From the NCBI GenBank assembly GCA_029265355.1, contig JAJUJL010000004.1, positions 186,001 to 250,000 of the forward strand: a stretch of 64,000 bases of DNA, read 5' to 3'. Below the pieces are notes generated by a model. That model had not been told where the DNA came from, made no database searches, and saw only the letters and a program-made list of their open reading frames with translations. The translations under genes and the position numbers were made by a program. This stretch comes from Chloroflexota bacterium. GTDB lineage: Bacteria; Chloroflexota; Anaerolineae; Anaerolineales; UBA4823. Of this stretch, positions 8,483 through 18,682 are shown piece after piece (position 1 is the stretch's first letter; each line of letters starts with the position of its first letter).

Positions 8483-11377
8483 ATGTCACAAAACAGCATT
8501 CGCGTGGTTGGGGCGCGCGTTCACAATTTAAAAAATATCACCGTGGAAATCCCACGCGATAAGCTGGTGGTTATCACCGGCCTTTCGGGATCTGGTAAAT
8601 CATCTCTGGCTTTCGATACCATCTTTGCCGAGGGGCAGCGCCGCTATGTCGAATCGCTCTCGGCCTACGCGCGCCAGTTCCTGGGCCAGATGGATAAGCC
8701 AGATGTCGATTACATCGAAGGACTGTCGCCGGCGGTCTCGATTGACCAGAAAGGCGCCTCGCACAACCCACGCTCCACCGTGGGCACAGTTACCGAGATT
8801 TATGACTACCTGCGCCTGCTCTTCGCCCGCGCCGGCATTCCACACTGTCCTGAGTGCGGTCGGGAGGTGGCGCGCCAATCGGCTCAGGAGATCGTAGATG
8901 CCGTGCAAGCACTGCCGGAGAACTCCCGCCTGCTGATCCTTTCACCGCTGGTGCGCGGCCGCAAGGGTACCCACCAGGCAGTTTTGGATGAAATCCGCAA
9001 AGGCGGTTTTGTGCGCGCCCGGGTAGATGGTGTGGTGCACGAATTGGATGAAGACATCCAGATGGACCGCTACAAGGTGCACACCATCGAGGCGGTGGTG
9101 GATCGCCTGGTGCTTCGCCGCCCTGAAAACGGTGATGACTTGCTCGCCTTTCAATCGCGGCTGACCGACTCGATCGAAACGGCATTGAAATTTGGCGATG
9201 GCTACCTGACCATCCAGGATGTCAGCGATCCAAACAACCCTCGCGATCTGCATTTCTCAGAACACCTGGCTTGTCCGGAGCATGGCTCGGTGCTGCCCGA
9301 AATCGAGCCGCGCACCTTTTCCTTCAACACGCCACACGGCGCCTGCCCGGAGTGCCAGGGATTGGGCGGCAAACTGGAGATCGATCCGGACCTGTTAATA
9401 CCAGACCCGGGCTTGTCGCTCAACGAGGGAGCGATTGCCATTTCGGAATGGAGCGGACCGCGTGAAGAAGGCGGTTATTACTGGCAGACCCTGGAAGCCG
9501 TGGCGCGTGAGTATCACATTGACCTGGATGCTCCGGTCAGCGAACTGCCCCGTGAGAAACTGGACCTGGTGCTGTATGGCACTCGCGGTGAGCAGGTAAC
9601 CGTGCATTACCGCAACCGGGATGGACGCCAGGCAACCTTCAACACTTCTTTCGAAGGCGTGATCAGCAACTTGCAACGCCGCTACAACGAGACCAGTTCA
9701 GAATACATGCGCGACAAGATCTCAGAATTCATGAGCGAGCGTGTGTGCCCGGCTTGCAACGGCGCGCGGCTGCGCCGGGAGGCGCTGGCGGTCACCGTGG
9801 ATGGCAGCCACATCGTCGAGGTCACGCGCTGGCCCGTAGCGCGCACCCTGGCATGGGCTCAGCGCCTGGTGCAAGCAGATTCGCCGCTCACCCCCCGCCA
9901 GCAAGCCATTGCCGAGCGCATCCTGAAAGAGATCCAGGCGCGCCTGGGCTTCCTGGTAGATGTGGGTTTGGATTACCTGACCCTGGAGCGTTCCGCAGCC
10001 TCACTCTCGGGTGGCGAAGCGCAGCGCATCCGCCTGGCGACCCAGATCGGCTCGCGCCTGATGGGCGTCCTGTACGTGCTGGATGAGCCGTCCATCGGCC
10101 TGCATCCCCGCGATAACAACCGCTTGCTGCAAACCCTCAAAAACCTGCGCGACCTGGGAAACACCGTGCTGGTCGTCGAGCACGATGAGGAAACCATTCG
10201 CTCTGCAGATTGGATCCTGGACCTGGGTCCGGGCGCCGGTGAGCATGGCGGTTGGGTGGTGGCCGAAGGCACGGCAGATGAGATCCTGCGCCACCCCGAA
10301 TCCTTGACCGGAGCGTACCTATCCGGGCGCAAACAGGTGCCAATACCCGAGGTGCGCCGGCGCGGCAATGGCAAGTCGATCAAAATCCTCGGAGCGCGCG
10401 AGCACAATCTGAAAAATATCGACGTAACTATCCCCCTGGGCAAACTGGTGTGTATCACCGGCGTCTCAGGCTCGGGCAAGTCCACGCTGATGATCGAAAT
10501 CCTGTACAAGGCCCTGGCTCGCCACCTGCACGGCGCGCGCGCCCTGCCCGGCGATCACGATCTGATCGAAGGGTTGGAACACATTGATAAGATCATCAAT
10601 ATCGATCAGTCACCCATTGGGCGCACACCCCGCTCTAATCCCGGCACCTACACCGGCCTGTTCGACCAGATCCGCCAGTTGTTTGCCGAGATGCCGGAGA
10701 GCAAGATTCGCGGCTACAGACCAGGACGTTTCTCTTTCAATGTGCACGGCGGGCGCTGCGAAGCCTGCCAGGGACAGGGACAGTTGCGCATCGAGATGCA
10801 GTTTCTGCCCGATGTTTACGTGCCCTGCGACGTGTGTCACGGAGCACGTTTCAATCGCGAAACCCTCCAGGTGCGCTTCAAAGATTACAACATTGCCGAT
10901 GTGCTGGACATGACCGTAGATCATGCCCTGGAAGTCTTCGAGGCTTTCCCGGCGATGACCAACCGCCTGAAAACGCTGCAAGATGTTGGCCTGGGATATA
11001 TTCGCATTGGCCAGCCGGCGCCCACCCTCTCGGGCGGCGAGGCGCAGCGCGTCAAGCTGGCGCGCGAGCTTTCCAAGCGCGCCACCGGCTGCACCTTGTA
11101 CGTGCTAGACGAGCCCTCGGTGGGTTTGCACGCCGCCGATGTGCACAAGTTGATCGAGGTGCTGCAACGCCTGGTGGATACCGGCAACAGCGTGTTGATC
11201 ATCGAGCACAACCTGGATATCATCAAGGTGGCCGATTACCTGATCGACCTGGGACCAGAAGGCGGCGACCGGGGCGGCGAGGTGGTCGCCACAGGCACAC
11301 CGGAAGAGGTGTGCGCCATAGACGCTTCCTATACGGCAAAGTTCCTAAGGCCCTACCTGTGCAGGGTAGAAAATTGA
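8483..11377 (+). CDS. uvrA: Excinuclease ABC subunit A
   Basis: A 964-residue UvrA, the damage-sensing ATPase of nucleotide excision repair; length matches the family. Two ABC cassettes are evident, with Walker A motifs GLSGSGKSS near the N-terminus and GVSGSGKST about two-thirds along, and signatures LSGGEAQRI and LSGGEAQRV. Zinc-finger cysteine pairs are seen in CPEC, CPECQG, CPAC and CEACQG. Start 8483 is chosen because AAGGTGAG sits five bases upstream; the in-frame ATG at 8468 overlaps that site. uvrB and uvrC are not in the window. A palindrome at the promoter suggests repression, possibly damage-responsive. Confidence 0.97.
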   Translation: MSQNSIRVVGARVHNLKNITVEIPRDKLVVITGLSGSGKSSLAFDTIFAEGQRRYVESLSAYARQFLGQMDKPDVDYIEGLSPAVSIDQKGASHNPRSTVGTVTEIYDYLRLLFARAGIPHCPECGREVARQSAQEIVDAVQALPENSRLLILSPLVRGRKGTHQAVLDEIRKGGFVRARVDGVVHELDEDIQMDRYKVHTIEAVVDRLVLRRPENGDDLLAFQSRLTDSIETALKFGDGYLTIQDVSDPNNPRDLHFSEHLACPEHGSVLPEIEPRTFSFNTPHGACPECQGLGGKLEIDPDLLIPDPGLSLNEGAIAISEWSGPREEGGYYWQTLEAVAREYHIDLDAPVSELPREKLDLVLYGTRGEQVTVHYRNRDGRQATFNTSFEGVISNLQRRYNETSSEYMRDKISEFMSERVCPACNGARLRREALAVTVDGSHIVEVTRWPVARTLAWAQRLVQADSPLTPRQQAIAERILKEIQARLGFLVDVGLDYLTLERSAASLSGGEAQRIRLATQIGSRLMGVLYVLDEPSIGLHPRDNNRLLQTLKNLRDLGNTVLVVEHDEETIRSADWILDLGPGAGEHGGWVVAEGTADEILRHPESLTGAYLSGRKQVPIPEVRRRGNGKSIKILGAREHNLKNIDVTIPLGKLVCITGVSGSGKSTLMIEILYKALARHLHGARALPGDHDLIEGLEHIDKIINIDQSPIGRTPRSNPGTYTGLFDQIRQLFAEMPESKIRGYRPGRFSFNVHGGRCEACQGQGQLRIEMQFLPDVYVPCDVCHGARFNRETLQVRFKDYNIADVLDMTVDHALEVFEAFPAMTNRLKTLQDVGLGYIRIGQPAPTLSGGEAQRVKLARELSKRATGCTLYVLDEPSVGLHAADVHKLIEVLQRLVDTGNSVLIIEHNLDIIKVADYLIDLGPEGGDRGGEVVATGTPEEVCAIDASYTAKFLRPYLCRVEN

Positions 11378-11384
11378 ACAGTTG

Positions 11385-11416
11385 AGGCCCCAATAGTTGC
11401 TCGCCTTTTGGGGCCT
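11385..11416. terminator. Bidirectional intrinsic terminator between uvrA and the DUF711 gene
   Basis: AGGCCCCAA (11385-11393) pairs with TTGGGGCCT (11408-11416), followed on the plus strand by TATCCTTTTC. It lies between two convergent stops and can serve uvrA; for the opposite gene the arm overlaps the stop codon. Confidence 0.7.
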
Positions 11417-12636
11417 TATCCTTTTCGGCGCGGCGCCAGCACAAACCCTTCAGAAGTAGAAAGCAGCCCAACCAAGGGGCTGGCATCTAGCGCCATCACC
11501 CGACTGGGGGCGAAATAAGCAAAGTCGAATTCGACGGGATCACCCGCTTTTTTACCGGGCAGCGGCATCAGCCGGGCGGTGAGCGGCTTGCCCAGGCGGG
11601 CAGAGAGCGCCGCCAGGTCGAGCAGCAGCGCCGCCAGATGCTCCACGGGGGTATCCCCTGGCAGAGGTACGGTATCCAACCCTGTGCCGCATACCGCTGA
11701 AAACAACAGCAAGTCTTTGATCGAAAGGCTACCCTGAGCGGCGCGCTGCGCTAGCACGGAATCTTCCAGCACCGGCAACATCAAGCCGCTGAAACCAGTG
11801 CGCTGAAAACGCGCCCGGTCAATGCTATCGGCCAGGAAGGCGGCTGCGGCCAGCGAGCCATGCTCGCCCAGGTTGAAAACGCCCAATCGCTCCATCGCCG
11901 CCCCCAACGAGCGCGCTTCTTCAGGATAGGGCGCCAGGGAATAATCCAAACCGGTAAATACTGCTCCGCTCTCGGCGGCCAGTTCCTGGGCTTCCTCAGC
12001 CAGGTTTGCCGCTTCGCGTTCCATGCGCTCGATCAAGCTGCGGCGCGCTTCCTCCAGGCTGGCAGCCCCGCTGAAAGCCTGCACCGCCAGGTCGGCAGCT
12101 TCCAGCGCCAAGGCAAAAGCTGGCCGATCTGCATTGTGATAGGCTGCTGGGAAGAACGGCGCGCCTGCAGGCACGCTGGCCAGGGCAGCAAAGCGCAGGT
12201 TGGCAAAACCATCCGGGGAAATAGTCGCTGCCTGGTGAATCACACGGGAGCAGGCTTGCACCGCGGCCAGGGATACCTCGCCAGGCCGAGTCATGTGCCC
12301 GGCCACGAACAGGTTTTGCGTGGCAGCCAGGATTTCCGGCAATAATTGGTATTCATCTGGGTGACTCACCCGAGCTGGACCAATGGAGATGTATGAGAAC
12401 CCCAAGGCGGTGAAAGTTTGCTCCACCATGGCAGCGATTTCTGGGGCGCGGCGCTTGCCCGAATGGAACACCCACTCTCCGAAAGGCGTGGTGGCCGCGC
12501 GCGTGGTCTGCACCGCATAGCCAGCCGCCTGGAAGCGCTGGCGGGCGGCAGCTTCGAAGCGCCGCGCCTGTTCTTGCTGCTGCTCAGACAGGGGCAGCCG
12601 AGGGGCGAGAAAATAAGTGATCGAGCGGATATTCAT
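11416..12636 (-). CDS. DUF711 family protein
   Basis: A 406-residue protein of the DUF711/UPF0210 family, which is related by fold to glycyl-radical-like barrels but has no proven function that I can cite. Family-like segments are MNIRSITYFLAPR at the start, ARVSHPDEYQLLPEIL at about 104-119, AVFTGLDYSLAPYPE in the middle, and AVCGTGLDTVPLPGDTP near residue 320. It starts 10 bases after the stop of the SpoU-type methyltransferase gene, so the two probably share a transcript. No catalytic claim is made. Confidence 0.88.
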   Translation of the reverse strand: MNIRSITYFLAPRLPLSEQQQEQARRFEAAARQRFQAAGYAVQTTRAATTPFGEWVFHSGKRRAPEIAAMVEQTFTALGFSYISIGPARVSHPDEYQLLPEILAATQNLFVAGHMTRPGEVSLAAVQACSRVIHQAATISPDGFANLRFAALASVPAGAPFFPAAYHNADRPAFALALEAADLAVQAFSGAASLEEARRSLIERMEREAANLAEEAQELAAESGAVFTGLDYSLAPYPEEARSLGAAMERLGVFNLGEHGSLAAAAFLADSIDRARFQRTGFSGLMLPVLEDSVLAQRAAQGSLSIKDLLLFSAVCGTGLDTVPLPGDTPVEHLAALLLDLAALSARLGKPLTARLMPLPGKKAGDPVEFDFAYFAPSRVMALDASPLVGLLSTSEGFVLAPRRKG

Positions 12637-12646
12637 AATGGCGACC

Positions 12647-13432
12647 TCAAGCGTTTGTGGCGCTGCGCTGGCGTACCACTTCGAACATCAAGATTGCCGA
12701 GGCGATGGCGGCGTTGAGCGACTCTGCCCCGCCGGGCATGGGAATGTGCACCGGCTGGTGCGCCAGGTTGCGAGCGAACAAACCCGCACCCTGCGCCTCG
12801 CCGCCGATGATCAACGCCAGCGGCTGGCAAAAATCGGCCTGGGTGTAAGCCAGCCCTTCGCCAGCGGCAGCCAGGAAAATCTTCCACGAATGGCGCTGCG
12901 CCTGAGCCTGGATGTCTGTCCAATCTCGCGCCAGCAGCGGCAGGCGGAAATGCGCCCCCATGGCAGCCCGCACCACCTTGGGAGAGAAGGCATCCACTGT
13001 TCCGGGTGTCAGGAAAACCGCCTGCACGCCAGCAGCCAGGGCGGAGCGCAGCATGGTGCCCAGGTTGCCTGGATCGCGGATGGCATCCGCAATGAAGACG
13101 AAATCCAGGCGGGGGAGAACAGCCAGCTCGCGCTGCTCGATCACCGCCAGGATGCCCTGCGGAGCGCCAGTATCGCTGGCTGTGCGCATCACCTGCTCGG
13201 ATACTTGCTCAGCAGGAGCACCTTGCCCGGCAAAGGCTTCTACCACACGCCGCCCACGCTCCGAAAGGCCCGGGTCGTGAAGCACCAGGCGCGCCTGCCA
13301 GCCGGACTGCAGCGCCTCTTCTGCCAGGCGCACCCCTTCCACAATGAAGACCCGCTCCTCCCGTCGCTGGCGGGATTTGCTCTGCAGGCTACGCACCCAC
13401 TGGATCTTTGGATTTTGGCTGGAAGTGATCAT
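12647..13432 (-). CDS. TrmH/SpoU family RNA 2'-O-methyltransferase
   Basis: A 261-residue SpoU-class (SPOUT) methyltransferase that uses S-adenosylmethionine to methylate a ribose in rRNA or tRNA. An N-terminal substrate-binding domain (SSQNPKIQWVRSLQ, then RVFIVEGVRLAEEAL) is followed by the knotted domain. Motif 1 is DPGNLGTMLRSA, motif 2 ALIIGGEAQG and motif 3 IPMPGGAESLNAAIASAIL. ATG 13432 (MITSSQNPK) is the family-typical start; an in-frame ATG at 13510 would add an atypical leader. The exact RNA target cannot be read from sequence. Confidence 0.93.
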   Translation of the reverse strand: MITSSQNPKIQWVRSLQSKSRQRREERVFIVEGVRLAEEALQSGWQARLVLHDPGLSERGRRVVEAFAGQGAPAEQVSEQVMRTASDTGAPQGILAVIEQRELAVLPRLDFVFIADAIRDPGNLGTMLRSALAAGVQAVFLTPGTVDAFSPKVVRAAMGAHFRLPLLARDWTDIQAQAQRHSWKIFLAAAGEGLAYTQADFCQPLALIIGGEAQGAGLFARNLAHQPVHIPMPGGAESLNAAIASAILMFEVVRQRSATNA

Positions 13433-13766
13433 TTCAAGTGAGTATTCGATGCGATTAATTGTCAATCTCTGATTGATTTTAACATGTGCATTTGGAAATA
13501 CCCTTTGCAAATTGGCAAAACCGTCAATCTTTGTCCGCGCCGCCCGTAACTTTTGAAGTCGCTTTACGACTAAGACCTAGAATCATTCTATCGATGTACC
13601 TGCTTGAGAATTCCAGCTCACAATATTGTGACAAATATTACTTAAATAGAGAAAAATAATCGTAACATATTGTTTATTACTTTCATCGCTTGTTGAGATA
13701 TTGGTCCGCTCGTAGAATTCAAAGGTCTTAGCGAGATATTTCCGTGCGGTATGGTGAGGTGTTTGA
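13433..13766. promoter_or_regulatory. AT-rich divergent intergenic region with a 14-base palindrome
   Basis: No gene is evident in these 334 bases between the methyltransferase and the cytochrome locus. A 65-codon open frame on the minus strand has no ribosome site and low-complexity composition. A perfect palindrome TCACAATATTGTGA is at 13618-13631 and could bind a dimeric regulator of the cytochrome genes. Confidence 0.5.
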
Positions 13767-14677
13767 ATGGGCTCGGACATGGCAGTTCATCCGCAACACG
13801 ATAAGCCAAAGAGAAGACGAACCCTTCGGTTTACTATTGACCTGGGAAATCCTGCTCATCGCCGCAATTTGATCCTTGCGGTGCTGGTCTTGTTTTTAGT
13901 AACGACGGGTTTTATCTTCGCCGGTTATAAAGTTTACGAATACACCGAAAGCTCAGAATTCTGCGGTACGGTTTGCCATCCCATGGTTGGGCAGTTCACC
14001 CGCTATGAAATCTCTGACCACGTCAATGTGGAATGCGCCAAATGCCATATTGGACCTGGGGCGGATTTCTTCGTGAAATCCAAGATCGATGGTCTGCGCC
14101 AGGTTTATGCCGTTCTGACACACACCTACAGTGTGCCAATTCTCAGCCCGGTAGAGAACTTGAGACCGGCTCGTGAAACCTGCGAAACCTGTCATACCCC
14201 AACATCTTTCCGAGACAACCTGGTAAAGACCGTCTTGCATTATGAAAACGACGTCAAAAACACACCAATCCAATCCACTTTCATCCTGAAGCTGGGTGGC
14301 TGGAAAGAGTCGACCGGTGTAGCGCATGGTATTCACTGGCACATCACCAACAAAGTCTATTACATCGCCGCCGATCGCCAACGCCAGGTGATGAGTTGGG
14401 TGGGGGTTGAGTTACCCGATGGCACGCTCAAGGAATATATTATTCTCGTGACTTGCTCACTCTGGCAAACACATCTTTTGTCGAGGAGGCCCGCCAGAAA
14501 GGCGAAGTTCGCCTTCTCGATTGTATCGACTGCCACAACCTTAACCACCCAGAAGACATGCTGTACCAGCACGCGGATATTTTCCGCCAATTGCAAGATC
14601 AGCAAACTTGCTACACCTGCCACCAGGATGTTACTTGTATGCGCTGCCACCCGGGTGGCGTGGTCGTGAATCCTTAA
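13767..14677 (+). pseudogene. NapC/NirT-like multiheme cytochrome c, frameshifted
   Basis: An N-terminally anchored multiheme cytochrome c whose reading frame breaks near 14440. The first frame gives a basic leader, a membrane helix at about residues 37-58, FCGTVCH (a C-x3-CH site), CAKCH and CETCH. It then runs into non-heme nonsense. From about 14441 the next frame continues sensibly (YSRDLLTLANTSFVEEARQ) with CIDCH, CYTCH and CMRCH and stops at 14677. Restoring one base would give a roughly 300-residue, six-heme protein of the quinol-oxidising NapC/NirT type. GAGG before 13767 supports the start. True decay and sequencing error are both possible. Confidence 0.8.
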
Positions 14678-14716
14678 ACCCGCCACAAAATCTTTACTGA
14701 ATGGGAACCAAGAAGT

Positions 14717-15652
14717 ATGGATGTTGTCTTCAATGATGTACACCGTTTACAGCGCCTGGCCTGGGCGTTATTGACCACCGTGATCGGCGTGGGGCTGGCG
14801 TTCGCTGGCTACTATTATTGGGACCGATATGTGCATATTGGCGACAAGTCTCCCCTGGAATTGGGTATCAGCGAGTTGGAGGCGCAAGTGCGCGAAAATC
14901 CGTCGGACCCAGAGCTGCGCCTTGCGCTTGCAGAGCATTACCTGCGCAGCTCGCGGTTCGAAGACGCTTTGCAGCAAGCCAGCCAGGTGCGCTCCGCTTT
15001 GCCTGATAACGAACAGGCCATGTTGATGGTCGGACTGGCGCACACATTTTTGGGAGACCTGGAGATGGCTGTTCCCGAACTGGAACAGTTTACCGCCCTT
15101 CGCCGGCAGGCGCCCACCGCCTCTGCCGATATGGCGTTGGAAGCTGCGCTTTACTATTTAGGCGAGAATTACCTTAAGCTTGAACGACCTGCCGATGCCC
15201 TTCCGGTGATCCGCGATGCACTGGTCATCAACCCAACCGATGCAGACGCTCACTATTTGCTTGGCATCGCATATCTGCGCACAGATCAGCACCAGTTTGC
15301 CCTGGAGAGCTTCCAAGAGGCCATAAGATATGTGCCATCACTGGCAGTTGCGCCTCCTGCCATCGCGGGCATACCGCGCTGGGCCTTACACTCCGTTTCA
15401 CCTGGCCAGAAGAGGGGCTTTGTTTCTCTTGCCACACGCCGGGCGGCAGCGCCACCAATGTTCAACCCGCATTCACCAGTTACACCAATACAACCACGCG
15501 CTACTTCAAGCATGATATCGCCCTGCAGAATGGCCTCCACCAGGCTCTCGAGAATCTATCGGCGTCTTTCGGCGGAACCAATCGCCATATCGAGTGCGAA
15601 GACTGTCACGAGTCGCACGACGCCGCACGCGGTACTACCTACCCGCCGATGA
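14717..15652 (+). CDS. Membrane-anchored TPR protein of the cytochrome locus, C-terminus out of frame
   Basis: A membrane helix at residues 14-36 is followed by tetratricopeptide-like repeats: about 55-85 (ELRLALAEHYLRSSRFEDALQQ), 90-120, and 150-210 (NPTDADAHYLLGIAYLRTD). Sensible sequence ends near EAIRYVPS at about 15340. The remaining 100 or so codons to 15652 are the out-of-frame reading of the multiheme gene and should not be trusted. TPR proteins next to multiheme cytochromes often aid assembly, which is inference here. Whether this was a separate gene or the N-terminus of one TPR-cytochrome fusion is unclear. Confidence 0.65.
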   Translation: MDVVFNDVHRLQRLAWALLTTVIGVGLAFAGYYYWDRYVHIGDKSPLELGISELEAQVRENPSDPELRLALAEHYLRSSRFEDALQQASQVRSALPDNEQAMLMVGLAHTFLGDLEMAVPELEQFTALRRQAPTASADMALEAALYYLGENYLKLERPADALPVIRDALVINPTDADAHYLLGIAYLRTDQHQFALESFQEAIRYVPSLAVAPPAIAGIPRWALHSVSPGQKRGFVSLATRRAAAPPMFNPHSPVTPIQPRATSSMISPCRMASTRLSRIYRRLSAEPIAISSAKTVTSRTTPHAVLPTRR

Positions 15653-16464
15653 GCCAGTATGAACTGGGCAAGGCATCCGGCGTCGATCCGGTCTGGACGG
15701 CCGTGGGAGCCCCGGCCAGCTACACCTGGTTGCCTCGCGCCGAGCGTGAATACCAGGTGTGTTTTAAGTGCCATTCGAGTTTTACTTCCCTACCGAATTA
15801 TGTTGCAGATGGTTGGAATGGCGCCAACTATGTGGCCAATGGTCTGTATAAGCTGGAGCTGAGCACCACTACCCAGGCGCCCGATTACCGCGACCTGGCG
15901 GTGGAATTCAACCCCAACAACGCCAGCTTCCATCCTGTGGTCGCCCAGGGACGTAACCAATCCATTCCAGCAGGCAGCTTTGTCAATGGCTGGAGCCAGA
16001 CCAGTATGGTTTACTGCAGCGACTGCCACTCCAATGCCAACGCCGCCACGCAAGGCTTGGGTCCACACGGCTCCCCGCTGCTGCATTTGCTGGATGGTCA
16101 AAACAATTATTCAACCGTGGATGCCAACCAGATCCCGGCTTCAGGCGAACTGTGCTTCAAGTGTCACAGCTACAGCGTCTATGTGAACAACGGCCCAGCG
16201 ACAAATACCCTGTTTCGCGACGGAAATAATAATTTACACGATTTGCACGTCCGCGGTGAGCGAGCTCCTTGTTACGTATGCCACGATACGCATGGCAGCG
16301 AACAGCTCCACTTGATCAATTTCAACACCCAGGTTGTGACGATCACCGGGATTAACCGCAACAGCCAGAACGCCTGGGAGATAAATCCCACCACAAATGA
16401 ACGCACCTGTTACCTCTCGTGCCACAACGAGGGGCATGGCGCTGGCAAGAGCTATACTCCATAA
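15340..16464 (+). pseudogene. Periplasmic multiheme cytochrome c (about eight hemes), 5' end missing or out of frame
   Basis: In the third frame a long heme-rich sequence runs to a stop at 16464. Heme sites in order: CASCH, CFSCH, CEDCH, CFKCH, CSDCH, CFKCH, CYVCH, then CYLSCH (C-x3-CH). The part from 15649 alone has a Met start, but three heme sites lie before it in the same frame, so the gene really begins earlier. No start codon or signal peptide is found before 15340; upstream the TPR gene occupies another frame. Either a frameshift split a TPR-cytochrome fusion or a segment between the two genes is lost. Likely role: extracytoplasmic electron transfer. Confidence 0.72.
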
Positions 16465-16533
16465 CCTCACATCACTTGATCATTTGATGATATCCTTGAG
16501 CGAGCAACGATCTCAACGCTTAAGGAATGTGAC

Positions 16534-17124
16534 ATGGAAATCAAAGCCCCCAATCCTGCCGAGAGCTTGACTGCAGGCAGCGTGCTCCACCCTTTGATCC
16601 GCGTCTACTTTCAGTTCGCCCACCTCAAGCACCTCTTCCGCCAGGGATGGCTGCAACATGGCATTACCCGAGAACGCTGCGAGAGCGTCGCTGAGCACAG
16701 CTTCGGGGTCGCTGTGCTTGCCCTGATCCTGACAGACATCTATTACCCTGATCTCGACGCAGAAAAGGTGTTGCGCCTGGCGCTGCTGCACGATTTCGGC
16801 GAGATCTATGCCGGCGACCTCACCCCGCAGCATGGCGTCTCAGCGCAAGAGAAAGCCGAGCTCGAGCGCCAATCCGTCGCCCGGATATTTCAGGAGCTGG
16901 CCAATGGGCGCGACTACCTGGAGCTGTGGGAAGAGTATGAGAAGGGCAGCACGCCGGAAGCCAGGCTGGTGCGCCAGGTGGATCGGCTGGAAATGGGCTT
17001 GCAGGCTGCGATCTACGAGAGGGAAGGCGCGACTGGGTTGGATGATTTCTACACCTCCGCTCAACAAGCATTGTGGGATAATGAAGTCATTGGCATATTC
17101 AAAGGGTTGGCTAACTTGCGGTGA
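16534..17124 (+). CDS. HD-domain phosphohydrolase (YfbR/HDDC2-like)
   Basis: A 196-residue HD-superfamily metal-dependent phosphohydrolase. The metal ligands are visible as H55 in AEHSFG, H86-D87 in LLHDFGEIYAGD and an Asp in RQVDRLEM near residue 150. The arrangement and length resemble YfbR and HDDC2, which hydrolyse deoxynucleoside 5'-monophosphates, but substrate is not proven. AAGGA at 16522-16526 precedes the ATG. It is the first of three co-oriented genes. Confidence 0.88.
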   Translation: MEIKAPNPAESLTAGSVLHPLIRVYFQFAHLKHLFRQGWLQHGITRERCESVAEHSFGVAVLALILTDIYYPDLDAEKVLRLALLHDFGEIYAGDLTPQHGVSAQEKAELERQSVARIFQELANGRDYLELWEEYEKGSTPEARLVRQVDRLEMGLQAAIYEREGATGLDDFYTSAQQALWDNEVIGIFKGLANLR

Positions 17125-17187
17125 CGAGTACACCTTGCATCGCATAAGCTGGTCGCTCGTAGTGGGCCACGCAAAATGACCTGATAG

Positions 17188-17230
17188 GAGATTGCCACGA
17201 TCAGTACCGTACGCTGGTTTCGCAATGACA
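17188..17230 (+). repeat. Dispersed intergenic repeat, copy 1
   Basis: The stretch begins GAGATTGCCACGA and ends TTTCGCAATGACA, the pattern of short dispersed palindromic repeats common between genes in several phyla. Divergent relatives occur at 53228-53310. Confidence 0.45.
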
Positions 17231-17259
17231 GCTAAGATCAAAAAAGCGAAGGAGGCGGC

Positions 17260-17772
17260 ATGAGCACACAGCGAAGATCCAACATGGCAATCGGCATTAT
17301 CCTGGTTTTGCTGGGTTTGTGGTTTTTGGCCGGGCAGATCTTCCCGCAGTTTTCCCGCTGGCTGGATATTGACTTTGCCTGGCCGCTCTTTGTGGTAGGA
17401 GCCGGGCTGGTGCTGTTCATTTTTGCTTTGTTTACGGGCGTGCCTGGCCTGGCAGTGCCTGCCTGCATCGTCAGCGGCATCGGCGGGTTGCTCTACTGGC
17501 AGAACGCCACTGGAAACTGGGAAAGCTGGGCTTATGCCTGGGCGCTGATCCCTGGTTTTGCCGGCGTTGGGGTGCTCGTGCAAGGTCTATTGGGTGGGCA
17601 CCCGCGCCAATCTTGGCGTGAAGGCGCGGGCATGATCGTCACCAGCCTGATCCTGTTTTTAATCTTTGGCTCCTTCCTGGGAGGACCAAACCTGCTGGGC
17701 GATTATTGGCCGGTGCTCTTGATCGTATTGGGCGGTTGGCTGCTGGTGCGCCCCTGGCTGAGAGGCCGTTAA
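17260..17772 (+). CDS. Small integral membrane protein (LiaF-like transmembrane domain)
   Basis: A 170-residue protein with five to six hydrophobic helices: about 8-30, 40-62, 64-82, 90-108, 122-140 and 146-165. Pairs of helices carry the LLGLWFLAGQIFP and VLLIVLGGWLLVRPWL type pattern seen in the LiaF/DUF5668-like membrane domain. No soluble domain is attached, so a role in envelope-stress sensing is only a guess. AAGGAGG lies six to eight bases before the ATG. It precedes the HAD hydrolase by 21 bases. Confidence 0.72.
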   Translation: MSTQRRSNMAIGIILVLLGLWFLAGQIFPQFSRWLDIDFAWPLFVVGAGLVLFIFALFTGVPGLAVPACIVSGIGGLLYWQNATGNWESWAYAWALIPGFAGVGVLVQGLLGGHPRQSWREGAGMIVTSLILFLIFGSFLGGPNLLGDYWPVLLIVLGGWLLVRPWLRGR

Positions 17773-17793
17773 GCATCGAGTGAGGCGTTACAT

Positions 17794-18522
17794 TTGATAC
17801 GCGTGCGCGCCCTGATCTTTGACTTTGACGGGCTGATCCTGGACACAGAGGGCCCCGTTTTCCAATCCTGGCAGGAGTTGTATCATGCCTTCGGCTTGCG
17901 TCTGGAGTTAAGCGAGTGGGCAGGGTATATCGGGCTGGCGGAGGGCGCTTTCGATTTCTTCGCCATCCTGCAGGAACGTCTGGGTCGCAAGCTGGATGCG
18001 AAGCTGCAAAAACAGCGCAGTGAGCGGGAGCTGCAGCTCATCTACCAGCAGCCGGTGCTGCCAGGTGTACTGGATTATTTACAGTCCGCCCGGCGCCTGG
18101 GATTGAAGATCGGGCTTGCCTCCAGTTCGAGCTGCGCCTGGGTGACCGGGCACCTGCAACGGCTGGGATTGTTGGATTACTTCGATTGCCTGCGCGCCGC
18201 TGATGATGTCCAGCGGGCCAAGCCAGACCCAGACCTGTACCAGGCTGTTCTGGAGGCCTTTCGGCTCAGCCCGAATGAAGCGCTGGCGCTGGAAGACTCG
18301 CTCAATGGCGTGCGCGCGGCTCGGGCAGCGGGCATCTACACCGTCGCCATCCCCAACCCCCTCACCGATCACATGCCGCTGGAGGCTGCCAACCTGAGGC
18401 TGGCTTCGCTCGCTGACTTGCCGCTGGAAACGCTGATCGAGAGCGTGGAGCAAACCACCGCCGCCCACGGTCCCGCCAGTGGTACCAATGAGGCATTTAC
18501 CCATCGCCGCCGTCCAAGTTAA
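17794..18522 (+). CDS. HAD-family hydrolase (beta-phosphoglucomutase/phosphatase-like)
   Basis: A 242-residue HAD subfamily IA enzyme. Motif I is DFDGLILDTE with catalytic D10 and D12, motif II is SSSS near residue 111, the motif III lysine is in RAKPDPD, and motif IV is LEDSLNGV. An alpha-helical cap lies between about residues 20 and 85. Such enzymes dephosphorylate or isomerise small phosphorylated metabolites. The start is TTG with GTGAGG upstream. The last 25 residues are Pro/His/Arg-rich and probably not part of the fold. Confidence 0.88.
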   Translation: MIRVRALIFDFDGLILDTEGPVFQSWQELYHAFGLRLELSEWAGYIGLAEGAFDFFAILQERLGRKLDAKLQKQRSERELQLIYQQPVLPGVLDYLQSARRLGLKIGLASSSSCAWVTGHLQRLGLLDYFDCLRAADDVQRAKPDPDLYQAVLEAFRLSPNEALALEDSLNGVRAARAAGIYTVAIPNPLTDHMPLEAANLRLASLADLPLETLIESVEQTTAAHGPASGTNEAFTHRRRPS

Positions 18523-18682
18523 AATCTTTGCACCTCCGGCGACGAGTGCCGGCAAGTTCGTGCTCAATGAATCCACTCCTGGCAAGATCTGGGACTGAAA
18601 TCAGCGCCCCTGTCGTGAGATCCTCACACTTGATGAAGGTTTAGCACGCCAGGCTGCTTGCCATGACCCACCTGGGATTGCG

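Noticed and set aside
13583-13780. A 65-codon minus-strand gene
   Set aside because: AT-rich promoter region, no ribosome site, no motif.
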